Assembly (NCBI GenBank): GCA_002633005.1
Contig: NMRA01000132.1
Span: 740,585 to 804,584 of the forward strand
Direction: 5' to 3'
Origin: Phoronis australis
Taxonomy: Eukaryota; Phoronida; Phoronidae
DNA: 64,000 nt
In this document: positions 42,701 to 52,800 of the stretch, piece by piece
Layout of the letters: each line of letters starts with the position of its first letter
Position numbering within the stretch: position 1 is the stretch's first letter
Position numbers and translations under genes: made by a program
The notes under the pieces: model-generated
The model's input: only the letters and a program-made list of their open reading frames with translations
The model's database searches: none
Told to the model about the DNA's origin: nothing

Positions 42701-45700
42701 TGAGTGTGAAAGCTTCAAAGTTTGGAGGTTGAGGCAAATCTTAGACTTGAGTAAAAATGACCTCAAACTCGTGTCTTGGAACGGGGCTATAGTCTGTTTG
42801 AGCTGACAAGAAAGTAATTGAAAGAAAAGTCTTTCAACAATTTAAACCCTGTTACAGCAGGTGCTGGAAATGTCCCCCCACATAATTTGAGCACAACTGG
42901 ATGCGCCTTTCCATATTGAAAACTGTGCTGCGTCGAGCGTGAAATTAACGCAAAAACAAGCCACATTGAATAATCTTTTCGCAACGCGTGCCACAGCGTT
43001 TGCTGGCAATAGAACTGTGCAGGCCTGTACAAAGTTTCGGTTTTTAACTCAAGAAGAAATATGGAGTCTGTTTCGGGAAAATCGCCCTGTAATAAACTCG
43101 TATCCAGTCACATATTACTAAATCCAAACTGGTGACTTTTTATGTATGAAAACAGTGTGCGATTTTGTTAGTCGCTCAGATTAAACTTTCCCAGGGCGTA
43201 TGATGACCCAAACTCGCAAAACATAAATCCGTTAAAGGCTTTCTTTTTGAATTCTGTTGCGTAACGCGAGTGATTTTAGGGTAGATACTGTTGGCGATAA
43301 GAGGTAGCGATCAGATCGAAAAACGACGGCATCAGCGAAAGGGTGACACTGTTCTCATGGGCGGATCCATGATTTTGAGATGTGGGGGGAGACAGGGCTG
43401 CGTATTAGCCAGGATTTTGCCCGTCAAACACTCGAATTCCCGAACTGCTAAATGGAATGTGAGAGAATTTTTGGGGTCTACGACCCACTTGCCACCTCCA
43501 CAGTACGTGTTTTTGTTGTTTTCCAGGGACTCGAGATCTCATCGTTTGTCCTGGTGATGGAGTTGTTCCAACCTAGACAGAGGACAGTTGTAGGATGCGT
43601 CATCATGCTGAGCTACGCTTTCGGAAACATGTGGATATCTCTGCTCAGCCATTTATTGAAAAACTGGCACTACATTCAACTGGCAATCTCGCTTCCAACT
43701 CTCTTGATGCTGTGCCAGATATGGTAAAATGTCCATTTCTAAGCCAACGAGTGGCTCGCATGTTTTACTAATGCCATGTTAACTTTCATGGCCACTTCAA
43801 CCCCTTGTGTAAGAAGTCAAGTGTATCGATACATCTGATGCGCGTTTAGTCTAGTTGAGCACTCAACACAATTTGAAATAGTCACCCAAACGAAAGATCT
43901 TTAGCTGCTCTACAGTATATTTGCAAAACACATTTTTCTAGTGCCAGGGGGGACAATTGGGCTCTATGCATACTCAGATGCTAGACGCTATCTGTGTTTT
44001 TAGTTCTCTAAATATTAACACAATACATTGTTGTAATAATATAAGAACTTAGGCGTAATATAAGACCAGAATGTATTTATGTTCAGTACATGATAAATCC
44101 CATCGCATCCAATTTCTTATATTATCACAGTATAGTTGTACTGTGCTAGTATTTCGAGAGGTAATATCACAGATAACATCCGGGTATGTGCAAGGCCAAA
44201 CTGTTCCACCGTCGACTATAAAGAGGTGATGCAATAATTAGATTTTCTTAGACTTTTGATTTTTATAGAGCTTTCATTTGGTATAAAACGTATCGTCTTG
44301 CAATTTGCTTTGGGTTATGCCACATTTGTGCTGAAATCATCTAATCCTAATAATTCCGATCTCATTCGCACTTCAAATCTCTAAACTTCATCTAAATGCC
44401 ATGCTCTTACTATTTTCCTATTCACCTGTTCTCTTGTACCGCCATAAGTAAAACATGTTTAAACTCCTTTTTTATATAGGATCGTGCCAGAGTCTCCTCG
44501 TTGGCTTCTTGCAAACCGAAGATTTCCGGAGTTAAGAGCAATTTGTCGAAGAATTGCAAAATTCAACAAAAAAGACTTACCTGAGCAGCTGTTAACAGAG
44601 CAGAAAGCTGTACTTCTGCAACATGAGAAAGAAATTGAAGTAACCGAGAGCCGGTCCAAAACGTATACTTTAGTGGACCTCTTCAGAACTCCGCGACTGC
44701 GGAAGAGGTCTGCAATATTGTTCTTCATATGGTGAGTTCAAGAAAACGTGTATAATTTGTCGCTCAATGGGTGCCGACAGTGACAGTATGGAAGGCTTGA
44801 TGAAATGAACACAGTGCTTGTTTTTCTCTAAAAGACCAGTACAGCTGGCTTAATAAACAGGGAGGGAGTGAGAGAGGCTGAGAAACAGGAAGACAGCTGG
44901 TGGAGGGGGGGGGGGGGAAGGAAGTATTTGCAATTTTTAACATAGAATTTAACTGAGTTCCTCCCAAGGAGCAATCTTAGTAGACTACTTTCCGCTATAT
45001 AATTCCTTTGTTAAGATGAGATTTTGAAGGACCAACAATTCGAAATGCATTGAGGCCATGCTCAGCATGTAAATTGACACGCCTTGACAAGCCAAGTTGT
45101 AAAGCTTGGTCTCAAACATTTCAAAGGCATGAAATTAACCTTTAATTTGATTTAGGAACAATTTGAGGTCAATTTCATAAAGTTAAGTGATCCAAATCAA
45201 GTTTTGTGGTGGAAGGCCGGTTGAAAGCCGATTTAAGGAAACTTTCAAAAGCGTGAACCCACTTCATTGTAAATCAGCGAAATCTCAGTAAGCAACCTAT
45301 AGGAGTCAACGGTTTCGAGATTGGCATGCGTAACGCATGCGCAGTGGCGTAGTAGAGAGCTGGTTAGTTATCCTCGTTCCTATGAACCTTCAAAGGGTTC
45401 TTAAACTAATACATTTCTGTGCATTGAAAGGTGCTTAATCCACGCGTTTTTTGCTTAATCTTTTAGTCCATAAACAATCATCGTTCTGCTCTTATTCCAC
45501 GCGCGTAGTTTTACTTAATCAACGCGTACATTTTAATAAGGTCATCTAGGTCAATCACGCCCGTGCTCTCAAGTCTCAAAATAGCGGAAGACTTTGGGTG
45601 CAAGGCAACTTTTGAAGAATGTTGCAGATTCTTGTCAAATAACCACGTAAATGATAGCGGCCCGGTACACACTGAATGTAAACTTGTCTTTGATTGGATA

Positions 45701-48700
45701 TAACGAATAACTAATTCAGCGCGTTGATTAAGTAAAACTACGCATTGATTAAACAAAAATGCGCGTTGAATAAGACCAGAACTACGATCGCTTAAGAACT
45801 AAAAGTACGCGTTGATTAAGCAAAACTATGCGTTGATTAAGCTCATGTCAACGCGCAGAAAGGCACTCGTTCAAGAACCCTTTGGCGTTTCATACTTTCC
45901 AGGCTCCAGCGCTCAGTCGGCTTCGTGCAAGCTGAAAACACAGTCAAGTTCCTGACTGTATTAACTTCCTTATTTGGAAAGTCACATTTCTTGTCGCTAC
46001 ATTACTGCACATTACTACGAAGTACACCAGGGGACTTTCATTGCGACAGTGAGATTCTAAATGAGTTGCAACAAACCCTTCTGCAGACATCAACATGAAA
46101 TCAAAACAAAACCGAAAGAGAATTATTGTGAGCAAAGAGGGTACCAATCTGTGCCCTTGTTGGGAGGGCCAACATTCGCCACAATCAGTCATGATTCAGA
46201 AGAAATCGGAGCCGTTTAGTAAACATGAACCTGGTTTTTACATTGCGCTCTACGGAGACCCGGCAATAAAATGCAGATTTCTCTTGAAATAACATGTAAA
46301 CAGGGCAGTCCCGAATTAGACAGTGATAGAACTCTCTTTTGACTCGGAGATAAGAAAGCGCGTGACCTGTCATTGATGTAGGGAAGGTGAAGAATTTCAA
46401 ATTATTCTTCCACGGGTATTTGTCCACGTTATAAAACCTTTTCGCGTTAGAGTTGCAACCCACAACAAAGCAGCAATATTTCGTTGGCATTGGAATGATA
46501 AATAGTGTTATGCAACATAGAAAAATTTGTAAAGAATCAGACAATTACAAATAACATGTGAAACTCCGGTGGCACGAAAACGAGGCAACAAATATGCCTG
46601 ACGGATGTTTAAGGCATTGTGGGTAAACACAGCGATATTCGAGTGTCGCTGTGTATTCCGGGACGGCCCTATTGCGAAAACAACGCTCGATAATACATTT
46701 ATGGCACCAGTATGCGAAAGCTGCAGAAACTTTCAGACTATTCATAAGCCTAGCTTTTGTCCCTCCAATCTCGGTCTGCTGGTTAAACGATGTCGGAGTG
46801 ATCAGTGATGGAAAAATATGCGATAATAACGATGCCAGGGGTTGACATAATTTGCAAACTTGTATAATTNAGTGCGTACGCGTCCAGTAGCACTTTGAGC
46901 GCGTGCTCGGATTTGTGCGTGGCGACCTCGTTCGTGGTGACATTATTTTTACCAGGTCGTCAAGCACAAATTTGAGGTCGCTATAAATACTTAGAAAGTT
47001 GTTTAAGAAATTTGATCCTTGGTTACGAGGTAGTACAGATAAAAGTGCCTAGAGCATAGGATTAAGGCCCATGAACAACAAGGGCATTAGTTAATTCACA
47101 CTCAGCTTACAATGTGATGAATAATTTAAGGAAATTCGAAAACCTGAAGTGAATGCATTGTGATCATTCTTAGAATCATTGACGAATTACCATTGTTATG
47201 GATTGTTTTGGTAATTAGGTATCTTGAACAATTTTCAGTTAATTGATATTAATTAATTATTGTGATGTAAAAAAACAAACTGGAGATTGCTGAAACATAA
47301 GTGGCCGGATCGTACTGCAGACCACTTTGAACTCAAAAAATCATCTTTGTGGAGGATTAAATTGGGGAAATGTTGAGATTAGTTCGTTGATGATCTTGCA
47401 AAGAAATTCCAAACTGACAAACTATTTGGAAAAACAAATTTATTCAACACAAGAAAATTACAAATCAATGACTGTTTTTAAATTACTTTTTATGTGGATT
47501 TTGATTACAGGTTTGTGATGAATCTAGGCTATTATGGACTTTCGTTCAACATAAGTGCATTGGCCGGCAATAAGTATTTAAACTTCTTCATCGGGGCCCT
47601 TATAGAAGTTCCTGCCTATGGTGTAGCGTCGGTTACAACTTTAAAGTAAGAGCCAAGTCTTGTCGCACATGTTATGTTTACTTGGTTGCTAGGTCGGCTT
47701 AGATTGTCACTGATCGGAAATGATTTCCGTACTATCTAGCTCACCGAGGTGGTCAATCTTCCCCGCAGAGAGTGATCGCAAACCGTGTGCTCTGCTTTTA
47801 CCCACCGTTGGTCACGATTCACGCATAAATCATGGCACCGGGCTGAATCGCCCTCGGGTATTCACCTCAAAGATTGGCTCTATTTGCAATATAGTGCGAA
47901 ATTTGAGTTTATTGGTTATGGTTTACAATCTACAAATTGTCACCCAGGAGGCGATTCGGTTGTGCCTGTTTCAAACTACAGGTTGTGAGAATAAGACGAT
48001 CTTTCATAACCGATGACCGATTATAATCGATAATTAACGAAGGAGGCTGCTATTATAAAAATAATAGACTGGGTCCATCGTTGCCAAAAATTAAGTTTTC
48101 TTCACTCAAAGTCTCCAGGGTCGTAGAAACGTATTTTTGTACACAGAAATAAGACATGGATGTAAAATGGCGCCAGTTGTCACTAGACTTATATGACTAT
48201 CCTCGAAAAATGATTATTACCACCGTGTCTACTAATCCGTCGAGGTGCACGGTGCGAGGTGACGCATTTTCAGAATTTTAGATGGAGTGCGCATGCTCGA
48301 CCGAGGCACTGCCGGGATCGAATATTCAATAACTGTCTCGCGGCAAGAAAAATCTGACCAACTCGCTTCCTCTCATTGAAAATACACGGAGATATCTCAC
48401 GAAATGTCACGAGACCTTGCTTCTCCACTGAGACACTAGCGTTACTGAACTCGACCCAGACTTTAAGGTAAACTTCCTGCGCCCTCTTGTTTCAAGAAAG
48501 AAAACTTTTGCCAGTGACAAAATGGCGACTCATCGGCATGTGGGTATTATATCGTATTGCTAATGCAACAACACTGATCATGCCACTCCCGCGATATCTT
48601 AAAACATGGCAAAAATTTGGCATTTCTATTTGTGAGCCAATTTTTAACTTTGTGTCATATTTTGGTTTCACGAGATCATCAGTCCCTCACAAAACCTTTG

Positions 48701-51392
48701 TCTTGCTAGTCGTGCCTCAGTCATTCACACTTTCTGACTCAAGGCCGGAAATTAAATGGTTTGCGGTATTCGCGACGATTCTGTAACTTCTCGCGTGAAG
48801 TTTTAGAGCTTTTTTAGACTTTGCGACTAACGTGGTATTTTTATTTTTGGAACTCCCTCGCAATTGCAATTTGTCGCCAATAATGTCAGCTCACTGAGAA
48901 AGTGATTTTTGCCTGGCCATCTTGACTCACTCCTTTATGGATTCTCATTATTTTGTGCCGCGAATGGTGATGATCTGAACTGATGCAAGGGTTTGTGGAC
49001 TGTCTTATCTCCGTCATTTTAAATTTTATAACTTCTCATATTGCCTTTAATTCTATCTAGTATGTTTGTATGTTTGCGTATTTTGATTATAGTCAATAAA
49101 TTTCGTTGCCATCTGGTCCGTGTTAGTGTGATCCCGGGCCGTAAAATTGAGAATGTCAATGTCCTCCGAAATAAACCTTAAACGTATTATTGCCAGAACA
49201 GACGCTTTCGATATGAATGCTTCGCGTTTGACTTTATTTTATCACAAAAAAACAACTCAAATTCATGATTTGCACAATAGTCTTGTATTTTTAGCTGACG
49301 AGCGACGAATATTTTTTTACGAAACTGTATCACACTGGATTTAAAATGCTCCTTATTTTCGTTTTTACAATTTCAGATTGGGTCGAAGGCGCCCTCTATG
49401 TGCCTATTTAGTGATCGGCGGAGTCAGCTGCATTTTGTCTGGGAGCATTCCGTCCGTTACACGTGAGGCATTTTAAAGACATTAGTGCTTAAAACCATCA
49501 TTTACCTTGCTTTGACAAGTGACTACATTGTCAGCATCAGCAAATCTTTCTTTGTAGAACTGCATATCACAACCGTGAACTCAATATCTCAAAAAACACA
49601 CGATAAACTAGAAAAAAAACGACATTAAATTGAAAACCTTATAACTCCACTGACATGAATGTGGCGTGTGAACGTACCCAGCGCCAGTGTTTCATTTTCA
49701 TTGTACACACTTGTGCCATATCCACGCCTCTTATTACATAAGTTTCGTAAGAACAATTCTTTTTCATGAACACAATAATTTTACTAAAGAGCTGTTAGTA
49801 TTTCAGTTTCTTGTACGCGTTGAAATTATGCTGTACACAAATTTCTTTTCTTATGGACCCATCTTCCTGCGAACGGTGTTCTTTTCTCATCCACAATTCC
49901 CTACACCCTGTTACATCATGTGGTGCTGTGGCATTTCGTCGTAAAAAGATTCATAACAATTAATTAATGCCTGTTTCCTATTTTGCCAGATGAGGGTACC
50001 AACATCGAGTGGCTACGCACTTCATTTGCCCTCCTCGGCAGATTTGGAATGGCGTCCGTCGTTTGTGTCATGTTTCTTTACACCTCGGAGCTATTTCCCA
50101 CCGTAGTGAGGTAAGTAACGTGATTCGATTTTAGTCTAAAATCGTAATAGTATAATTTGTTTCGTTTTCGGATTTTGCTGGCGAAGAAGCAACTTGCCCC
50201 ACTTGTGACAACTTACTCCACCTTATCGAGGGAGGGTAACTTGTTCTAGGGCAGCTTGCGCCACTTCTATTTGCCGTGTGTGCCGTTGCGAACCCGTTCT
50301 TAATCGATTAAGGTTATAGAAGCGGTGATTGTCGCCAAGTTGCCTGGCTACTTTGTTCAAAAATACCACCTTAGATACGGTCGTGTAGCTTTCGAAAAAT
50401 TCTCTAAAATGACGTAGATAACATTCATTTAAAAAAACTTGGAAAAGGGATCCTTTACCAAAGTTCTGAGCTATCAAAGTGAACCATTTTGTGAGGGCTT
50501 ANAGTAACGACACAAGTTAGCTCGTAATAACTCGTGCGCCGGTAGCAATGGGTGTCGTAAAATGCGATTGTTTGAATTTGTCATCAGCGTATGGTATTTC
50601 TTTCATTTTAGAAACATTGGTGTTGGATGTTGTGCCTTTTTTACTCGCTTTGGTGGTGTGGTGGCTCCGCAGATATTAAATTTGGTAAGTACATTTCTGG
50701 ACTAATATGTTTCCAGTCCTTAAAATACTGTTGTCACATCTTTGCACTTATGTAACACTTTAATATTAAAAAGTTAAGCGAGGGTCACACTATGGGAACT
50801 GATTTCGCTGCGTTTTGAACCCTGCGTATTCACGTGTGCGGTAATGGAAACCTTACCATGAGCCGCAGGACACTTACCACGAAGTGGAATCCTTACCACT
50901 TCCACGAAGTTCTTAAAATGTCTCCACCACGTTGGCGGATATTCAGGACTCCCTCTACAGGCGAGACCAAAACCAGCATCGACGTGCTTATGAAGATAAT
51001 TTTCCTTCGAAAATTTTGGTTGCTTCCCTCCCCATGCAATTTTTAAAAGGTTCAATAACCCGGATGCGTGGCAAGTGTGCCTGAGATTAGAGGTCAAACG
51101 AGCGTATGTGAGTGATTTTTTTCAAGAGGTGTACCAGACATCATATGTGGCTTAATTTGTCCTTAACTGTATTATGATTTTTCAGAGATACGTTACCTAT
51201 CAAGAAATTCCAGTAATCATGATTGGTTGTCTCGCTCTTGTGGCAGCCTCTATTTCTCTCTTTCTGCCAGAGACAATGGGGCGACACCTGCCAGACACTA
51301 TAGAAGACGCAGAAAGTTTTGGTATCCATAGCAATATGGGAAAAGATAGAGAGGAGATCGTAATCGAAGAAAGCGCACAATCCATGTTATGA
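33402..51392 (+). CDS. SLC22-family organic ion transporter (MFS), whole-gene span, nine exons
   Basis: This is a plasma-membrane carrier of the major facilitator superfamily, SLC22 branch (organic cation, anion or carnitine transporters). Nine exons joined at GT-AG sites give one 543-residue frame with stop. In order: TM1 (FHVLVYALLFLDW); a large extracellular loop with four Cys and sequons NETI, NTSA and NVSL; EWNLVC across the exon 1-2 junction; the MFS signature ADYYGRRP; the SLC22 hallmark PESPRWLL with a charged cytoplasmic loop; LGRRRP; ELFPTVVRN; and PETMGRHLPDTIED before the tail. The length is normal for the family and no lesion was seen. The substrate cannot be told from sequence. 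No regulatory site was identified beyond two hairpins upstream. Confidence 0.93.
35394..35775. mobile_element. MITE-like element, truncated copy
   Basis: It begins tatgaagcgtcaaagggttc, matching the left terminus of the element at 45,381-45,894, and follows it through 'ttccacgcgcgtggttttac' and 'ctttgattgga' to about 35,775. The right inverted repeat is missing. Confidence 0.65.
36166..36275. repeat. Dispersed direct repeat, left copy
   Basis: The segment beginning gagcaagttcagctagtgct recurs at 36,746-36,853 with a few changes. The two copies bracket the 166-bp tandem repeat, so the whole may be one mobile element. Confidence 0.6.
36283..36740. repeat. Tandem repeat of about 166 bp, about three diverged copies
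   Basis: The landmark cacc(t/c)atg(t/c)ttcctatgg recurs at about 36,283, 36,449 and 36,616. Each copy continues with 'gaatttgcataatttatacaaa'-like text and 'caccattattcaaa'. Confidence 0.65.
36746..36853. repeat. Dispersed direct repeat, right copy
   Basis: This is the partner of 36,166-36,275 (gagcaggttcagctagtgct), ending with 'cttacaatttgac'. Confidence 0.6.
38748..38818 (-). repeat. tRNA-derived SINE head (minus strand)
   Basis: The minus strand shows an A-box-like stretch (TGACTCAGCAGCAGAGCG, 38,795-38,812) and a B-box-like GGTTCGATTTC (38,759-38,769), correctly ordered and spaced for RNA polymerase III. The ends do not pair as an acceptor stem, so it is not a working tRNA. It abuts a TATG microsatellite. 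Confidence 0.45.
38829..39262. repeat. TATG microsatellite
   Basis: A long, interrupted (TATG)n run. Open frames through it on both strands are low-complexity (MYVC repeats) and not genes. Confidence 0.92.
39564..39794 (+). CDS. SLC22 exon 2
   Basis: It has 77 codons, phase 0 at both ends, with acceptor ctctttccag and donor gtacgt. It encodes WNLVCNHAYLANL, TM2 (the TTIYFAGVMVGGIVFGAL region), the MFS motif ADYYGRRPM and TM3-TM4. Confidence 0.93.
40469..40889. mobile_element. Non-autonomous TIR element with TA target duplication
   Basis: The ends GTGCCGTTTACAC and GTCTAAACGGGAC are inverted with 11 of 13 matches, and TA flanks both sides. Internal repeats of 'gtgtcaattt/gacacgg' words form further short palindromes. 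It has no transposase. The TA duplication is compatible with a Tc1/mariner-type source. Confidence 0.6.
42634..42787. mobile_element. MITE-like element, relative of 4621-4868
   Basis: It begins ggggcccctttcaagtactt and ends gtgtcttggaacggggc, with the shared interior 'gaaagcttcaaagtttggag' and 'gaggcaaatcttagacttga'. It is shorter than and diverged from the first copy. Confidence 0.6.
43527..43723 (+). CDS. SLC22 exon 3
   Basis: It is 197 nt, phase 0 to 2, with acceptor tgttttccag and donor gtaaaa. It encodes GLEISSFVLVMELF and the TM5-TM6 region (GCVIMLSYAFGNMW to LPTLLMLCQIW). The final Trp codon is split. Confidence 0.92.
44480..44731 (+). CDS. SLC22 exon 4
   Basis: It is 252 nt, phase 2 to 2, with acceptor tttatatag and donor gtgagt. 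It encodes IVPESPRWLLANRRF, the SLC22 hallmark, and the long charged cytoplasmic loop between TM6 and TM7 (CRRIAKFNKKDLPEQLL). Confidence 0.93.
45381..45894. mobile_element. MITE-like element with about 40-bp inverted ends
   Basis: The left end tatgaaccttcaaagggttc is mirrored at the right end (gaaccctttggcgtttcata), with pairing continuing inward for about 40 bp. The interior has repeated 'acgcgttgattaag' words. No ORF or clear target duplication was seen. A truncated copy lies at 35,394. Confidence 0.7.
46290..46490 (-). pseudogene. THAP-like zinc-finger fragment
   Basis: The minus strand from ATG at 46,490 reads MPTKYCCFVVGCNSNAKRF, and then FFTFP about 17 residues on. This resembles the start of a THAP DNA-binding domain (CX4C, then an FxxFP-like motif). 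After that the frame loses resemblance. Such domains occur in P-element-like transposases and in many host genes. It looks like a decayed exon or transposon piece. Confidence 0.4.
47511..47645 (+). CDS. SLC22 exon 5
   Basis: It is 135 nt, phase 2 to 2, with acceptor ttgattacag and donor gtaaga. It encodes FVMNLGYYGLSFNISAL and FIGALIEVPAYGVASV, the TM7-TM8 region. Confidence 0.93.
47646..49376 (+). other. SLC22 intron 5
   Basis: No gene. The stretch near 48,370-48,450 (gaaaatacacggagatatct, then gacactagcgttactgaac) is a diverged piece of the TIR element at 51,817-51,944. Confidence 0.45.
49377..49462 (+). CDS. SLC22 exon 6
   Basis: It is 86 nt, phase 2 to 1, with acceptor acaatttcag and donor gtgagg. 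It encodes LGRRRPLCAYLVIGGVSCI, the second MFS loop motif and TM9. Confidence 0.92.
49990..50110 (+). CDS. SLC22 exon 7
   Basis: It is 121 nt, phase 1 to 2, with acceptor attttgccag and donor gtaagt. It encodes LLGRFGMASVVCVMFLYTSE and FPTVV, the conserved SLC22 TM10 region. Confidence 0.93.
50612..50684 (+). CDS. SLC22 exon 8
   Basis: It is 73 nt, phase 2 to 0, with acceptor ttcattttag and donor gtaagt. It encodes NIGVGCCAFFTRFGGVVAPQ, part of TM11. Confidence 0.92.
51186..51392 (+). CDS. SLC22 exon 9 and stop
   Basis: It has 69 codons with acceptor gatttttcag and starts in phase 0. It encodes RYVTYQEIPVIMIGCL, the end of the last helix, PETMGRHLPDTIED and an acidic tail ending SAQSML with TGA at 51,390-51,392. 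Confidence 0.93.
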   Translation, partial: RYVTYQEIPVIMIGCLALVAASISLFLPETMGRHLPDTIEDAESFGIHSNMGKDREEIVIEESAQSML

Positions 51393-51504
51393 ATCAAATC
51401 CATGACGTTGTTTAAATTGGACATAGAGAGGAGATCGTGATGGAAGAAAGCGCACAATCCATGTTATGAATCGAATCCATGACGTTGTTTAAATTGGACA
51501 TATT
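51351..51504. repeat. 77-bp tandem duplication across the SLC22 stop codon
   Basis: The segment at 51,351-51,427, which includes the last 13 codons and the stop, is repeated at 51,428-51,504 with about four substitutions. The second copy lies in the 3' UTR and repeats the EESAQSML coding text. Confidence 0.85.
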
Positions 51505-51816
51505 TTCTGCGACACAAATCACTTCGTGGAAGGTGAAATATGGCAAGCCTGTACATTTTGTAGGCTAGAGCACAAGCAAATGATACTCAACGAAATACGA
51601 ATTTGAGAGTCTGATATTTTACACCCTGATGGTGACTGCCCATAACGCTTAATTGGCGACTCTATCCTATTAGACAACCTACCAATATGTTACGAGTGTC
51701 TAAAACATTACAATTTGGGGCAACCAAATGTATCACTATTATAATTATCGTTCGCGTATGCTTAGTGTTGTGGCAACACAATCACTTTAAATTTCACGAA
51801 ACAGACCCCTGTCGTG

Positions 51817-51944
51817 CGTTCAGTAACGCTAGGACCAAGCTAAAATCTAACCAAAGTCACATGTTCTCATTTAAAATACACGACAATATATCACGTAATC
51901 TCGAGAAGTCTTGCTTTTTAGCGACGTCCTAGCGTTACTGAACG
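51817..51944. mobile_element. 128-bp element with perfect 19-bp terminal inverted repeats
   Basis: CGTTCAGTAACGCTAGGAC at the left is an exact reverse complement of the right end (51,926-51,944). It is non-coding, and a diverged piece lies near 48,430. No clear target duplication. Confidence 0.75.
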
Positions 51945-51973
51945 GGAGGCTGTGCTTAGAAAGAACCTTCTTG

Positions 51974-52235
51974 TTGGCTTGTCACTGCTGCTCTACAAGT
52001 TGGCTTGCCACTGCGGCTCTACTAGTTGGCTTGTCACTGCGGATCTACTAGTCGGCTTGTCACTGCTGCTCTACAAGTTGGCTTGTCACTGCTGCTCTAC
52101 AAGTTGGCTTGTCACTGCGGCTCCACCAGTTGGGTTGTCACTGCTGCTCTACAAGTTGGGTTGTCACTGCGGCTCTACAAGTTGGGTTGTCACTGCTGCT
52201 CTACAAGTTGGCTTGTCACCGCGGCTCATGTTTTG
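51974..52235. repeat. 26-bp minisatellite, about ten units
   Basis: The unit ttggcttgtcactgctgctc plus tacaag is repeated head to tail with gct/ggc variants. Because 26 is not a multiple of 3 the translation cycles through all frames and stays open, giving false repeat proteins. Confidence 0.9.
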
Positions 52236-52479
52236 CGCGGGGCATGGGCTCAAGCGAAAACGAACGGTCAATTGTTTTGCAAGAGTAAAACTCTTTTCTC
52301 ATTTAAGTAAGTAATAAATAGAGAGTAAGTTTATAGTGGCGAGTGCTCTTAGTCAAAACTTGTTTCTTAAACGGAACGCTGGTTTATAGCCGCTGTAAAA
52401 CTCTGTTTAATATTACAATAATAAGGAGGCCCAGAACGCAGAAAACAAACTAAATTGCACTATTCAAAGTGGTTCTCAC

Positions 52480-52800
52480 TGAAACAGAATTCAACGTGCT
52501 AACCACCTATTTGTACAGTTTGCTCGTAAAAACTTTGAATTTCAGTTGATGTTAAAGCGTTTTTCTTTTAGTTTCAAATTTCAAAAAACCGTCTATCAAC
52601 TGCTCGTTACTTCGTTAATTTTTGGTGGTACTTTCGTCAAGAATTGTTTGAAACATGTTTTTGGCGACCTTTCGCGTTCCATGCCTCTTTAACGAAGACA
52701 TTTGAGGAGTTTTCTGGGTCTCGTTCCATGAAAGTGACTTAAGACTCAAGGTCGAAATTTGGTCTTTTTGCTGAAAAAGTTTGGCGAAGTAATTCTGAAC
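52480..52800. repeat. Dispersed repeat, copy 2
   Basis: This is the partner of 29,540-30,090. It shares 'caactgctcgttacttcgtt' and the 'cgcgttccatg...tctttaacga' text in the same order. Confidence 0.5.

Larger units (their letters stand above)
39795..43526 (+). other. SLC22 intron 2
   Basis: It holds a TIR element (40,469-40,889), a MITE relative (42,634-42,787) and repeat text near 43,375-43,470. No gene was recognised. Confidence 0.55.
44732..47510 (+). other. SLC22 intron 4
   Basis: It contains a complete MITE copy (45,381-45,894), a minus-strand THAP-like fragment (46,290-46,490) and an undetermined base at 46,870. A 12-base G run lies near 44,906. Confidence 0.5.

Noticed and set aside
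51952-52314. Overlapping open frames with CGSTSWLVTAALQVGLS-type repeats
   Set aside because: They come from the 26-bp minisatellite, which is open in all frames; no other sign of coding.
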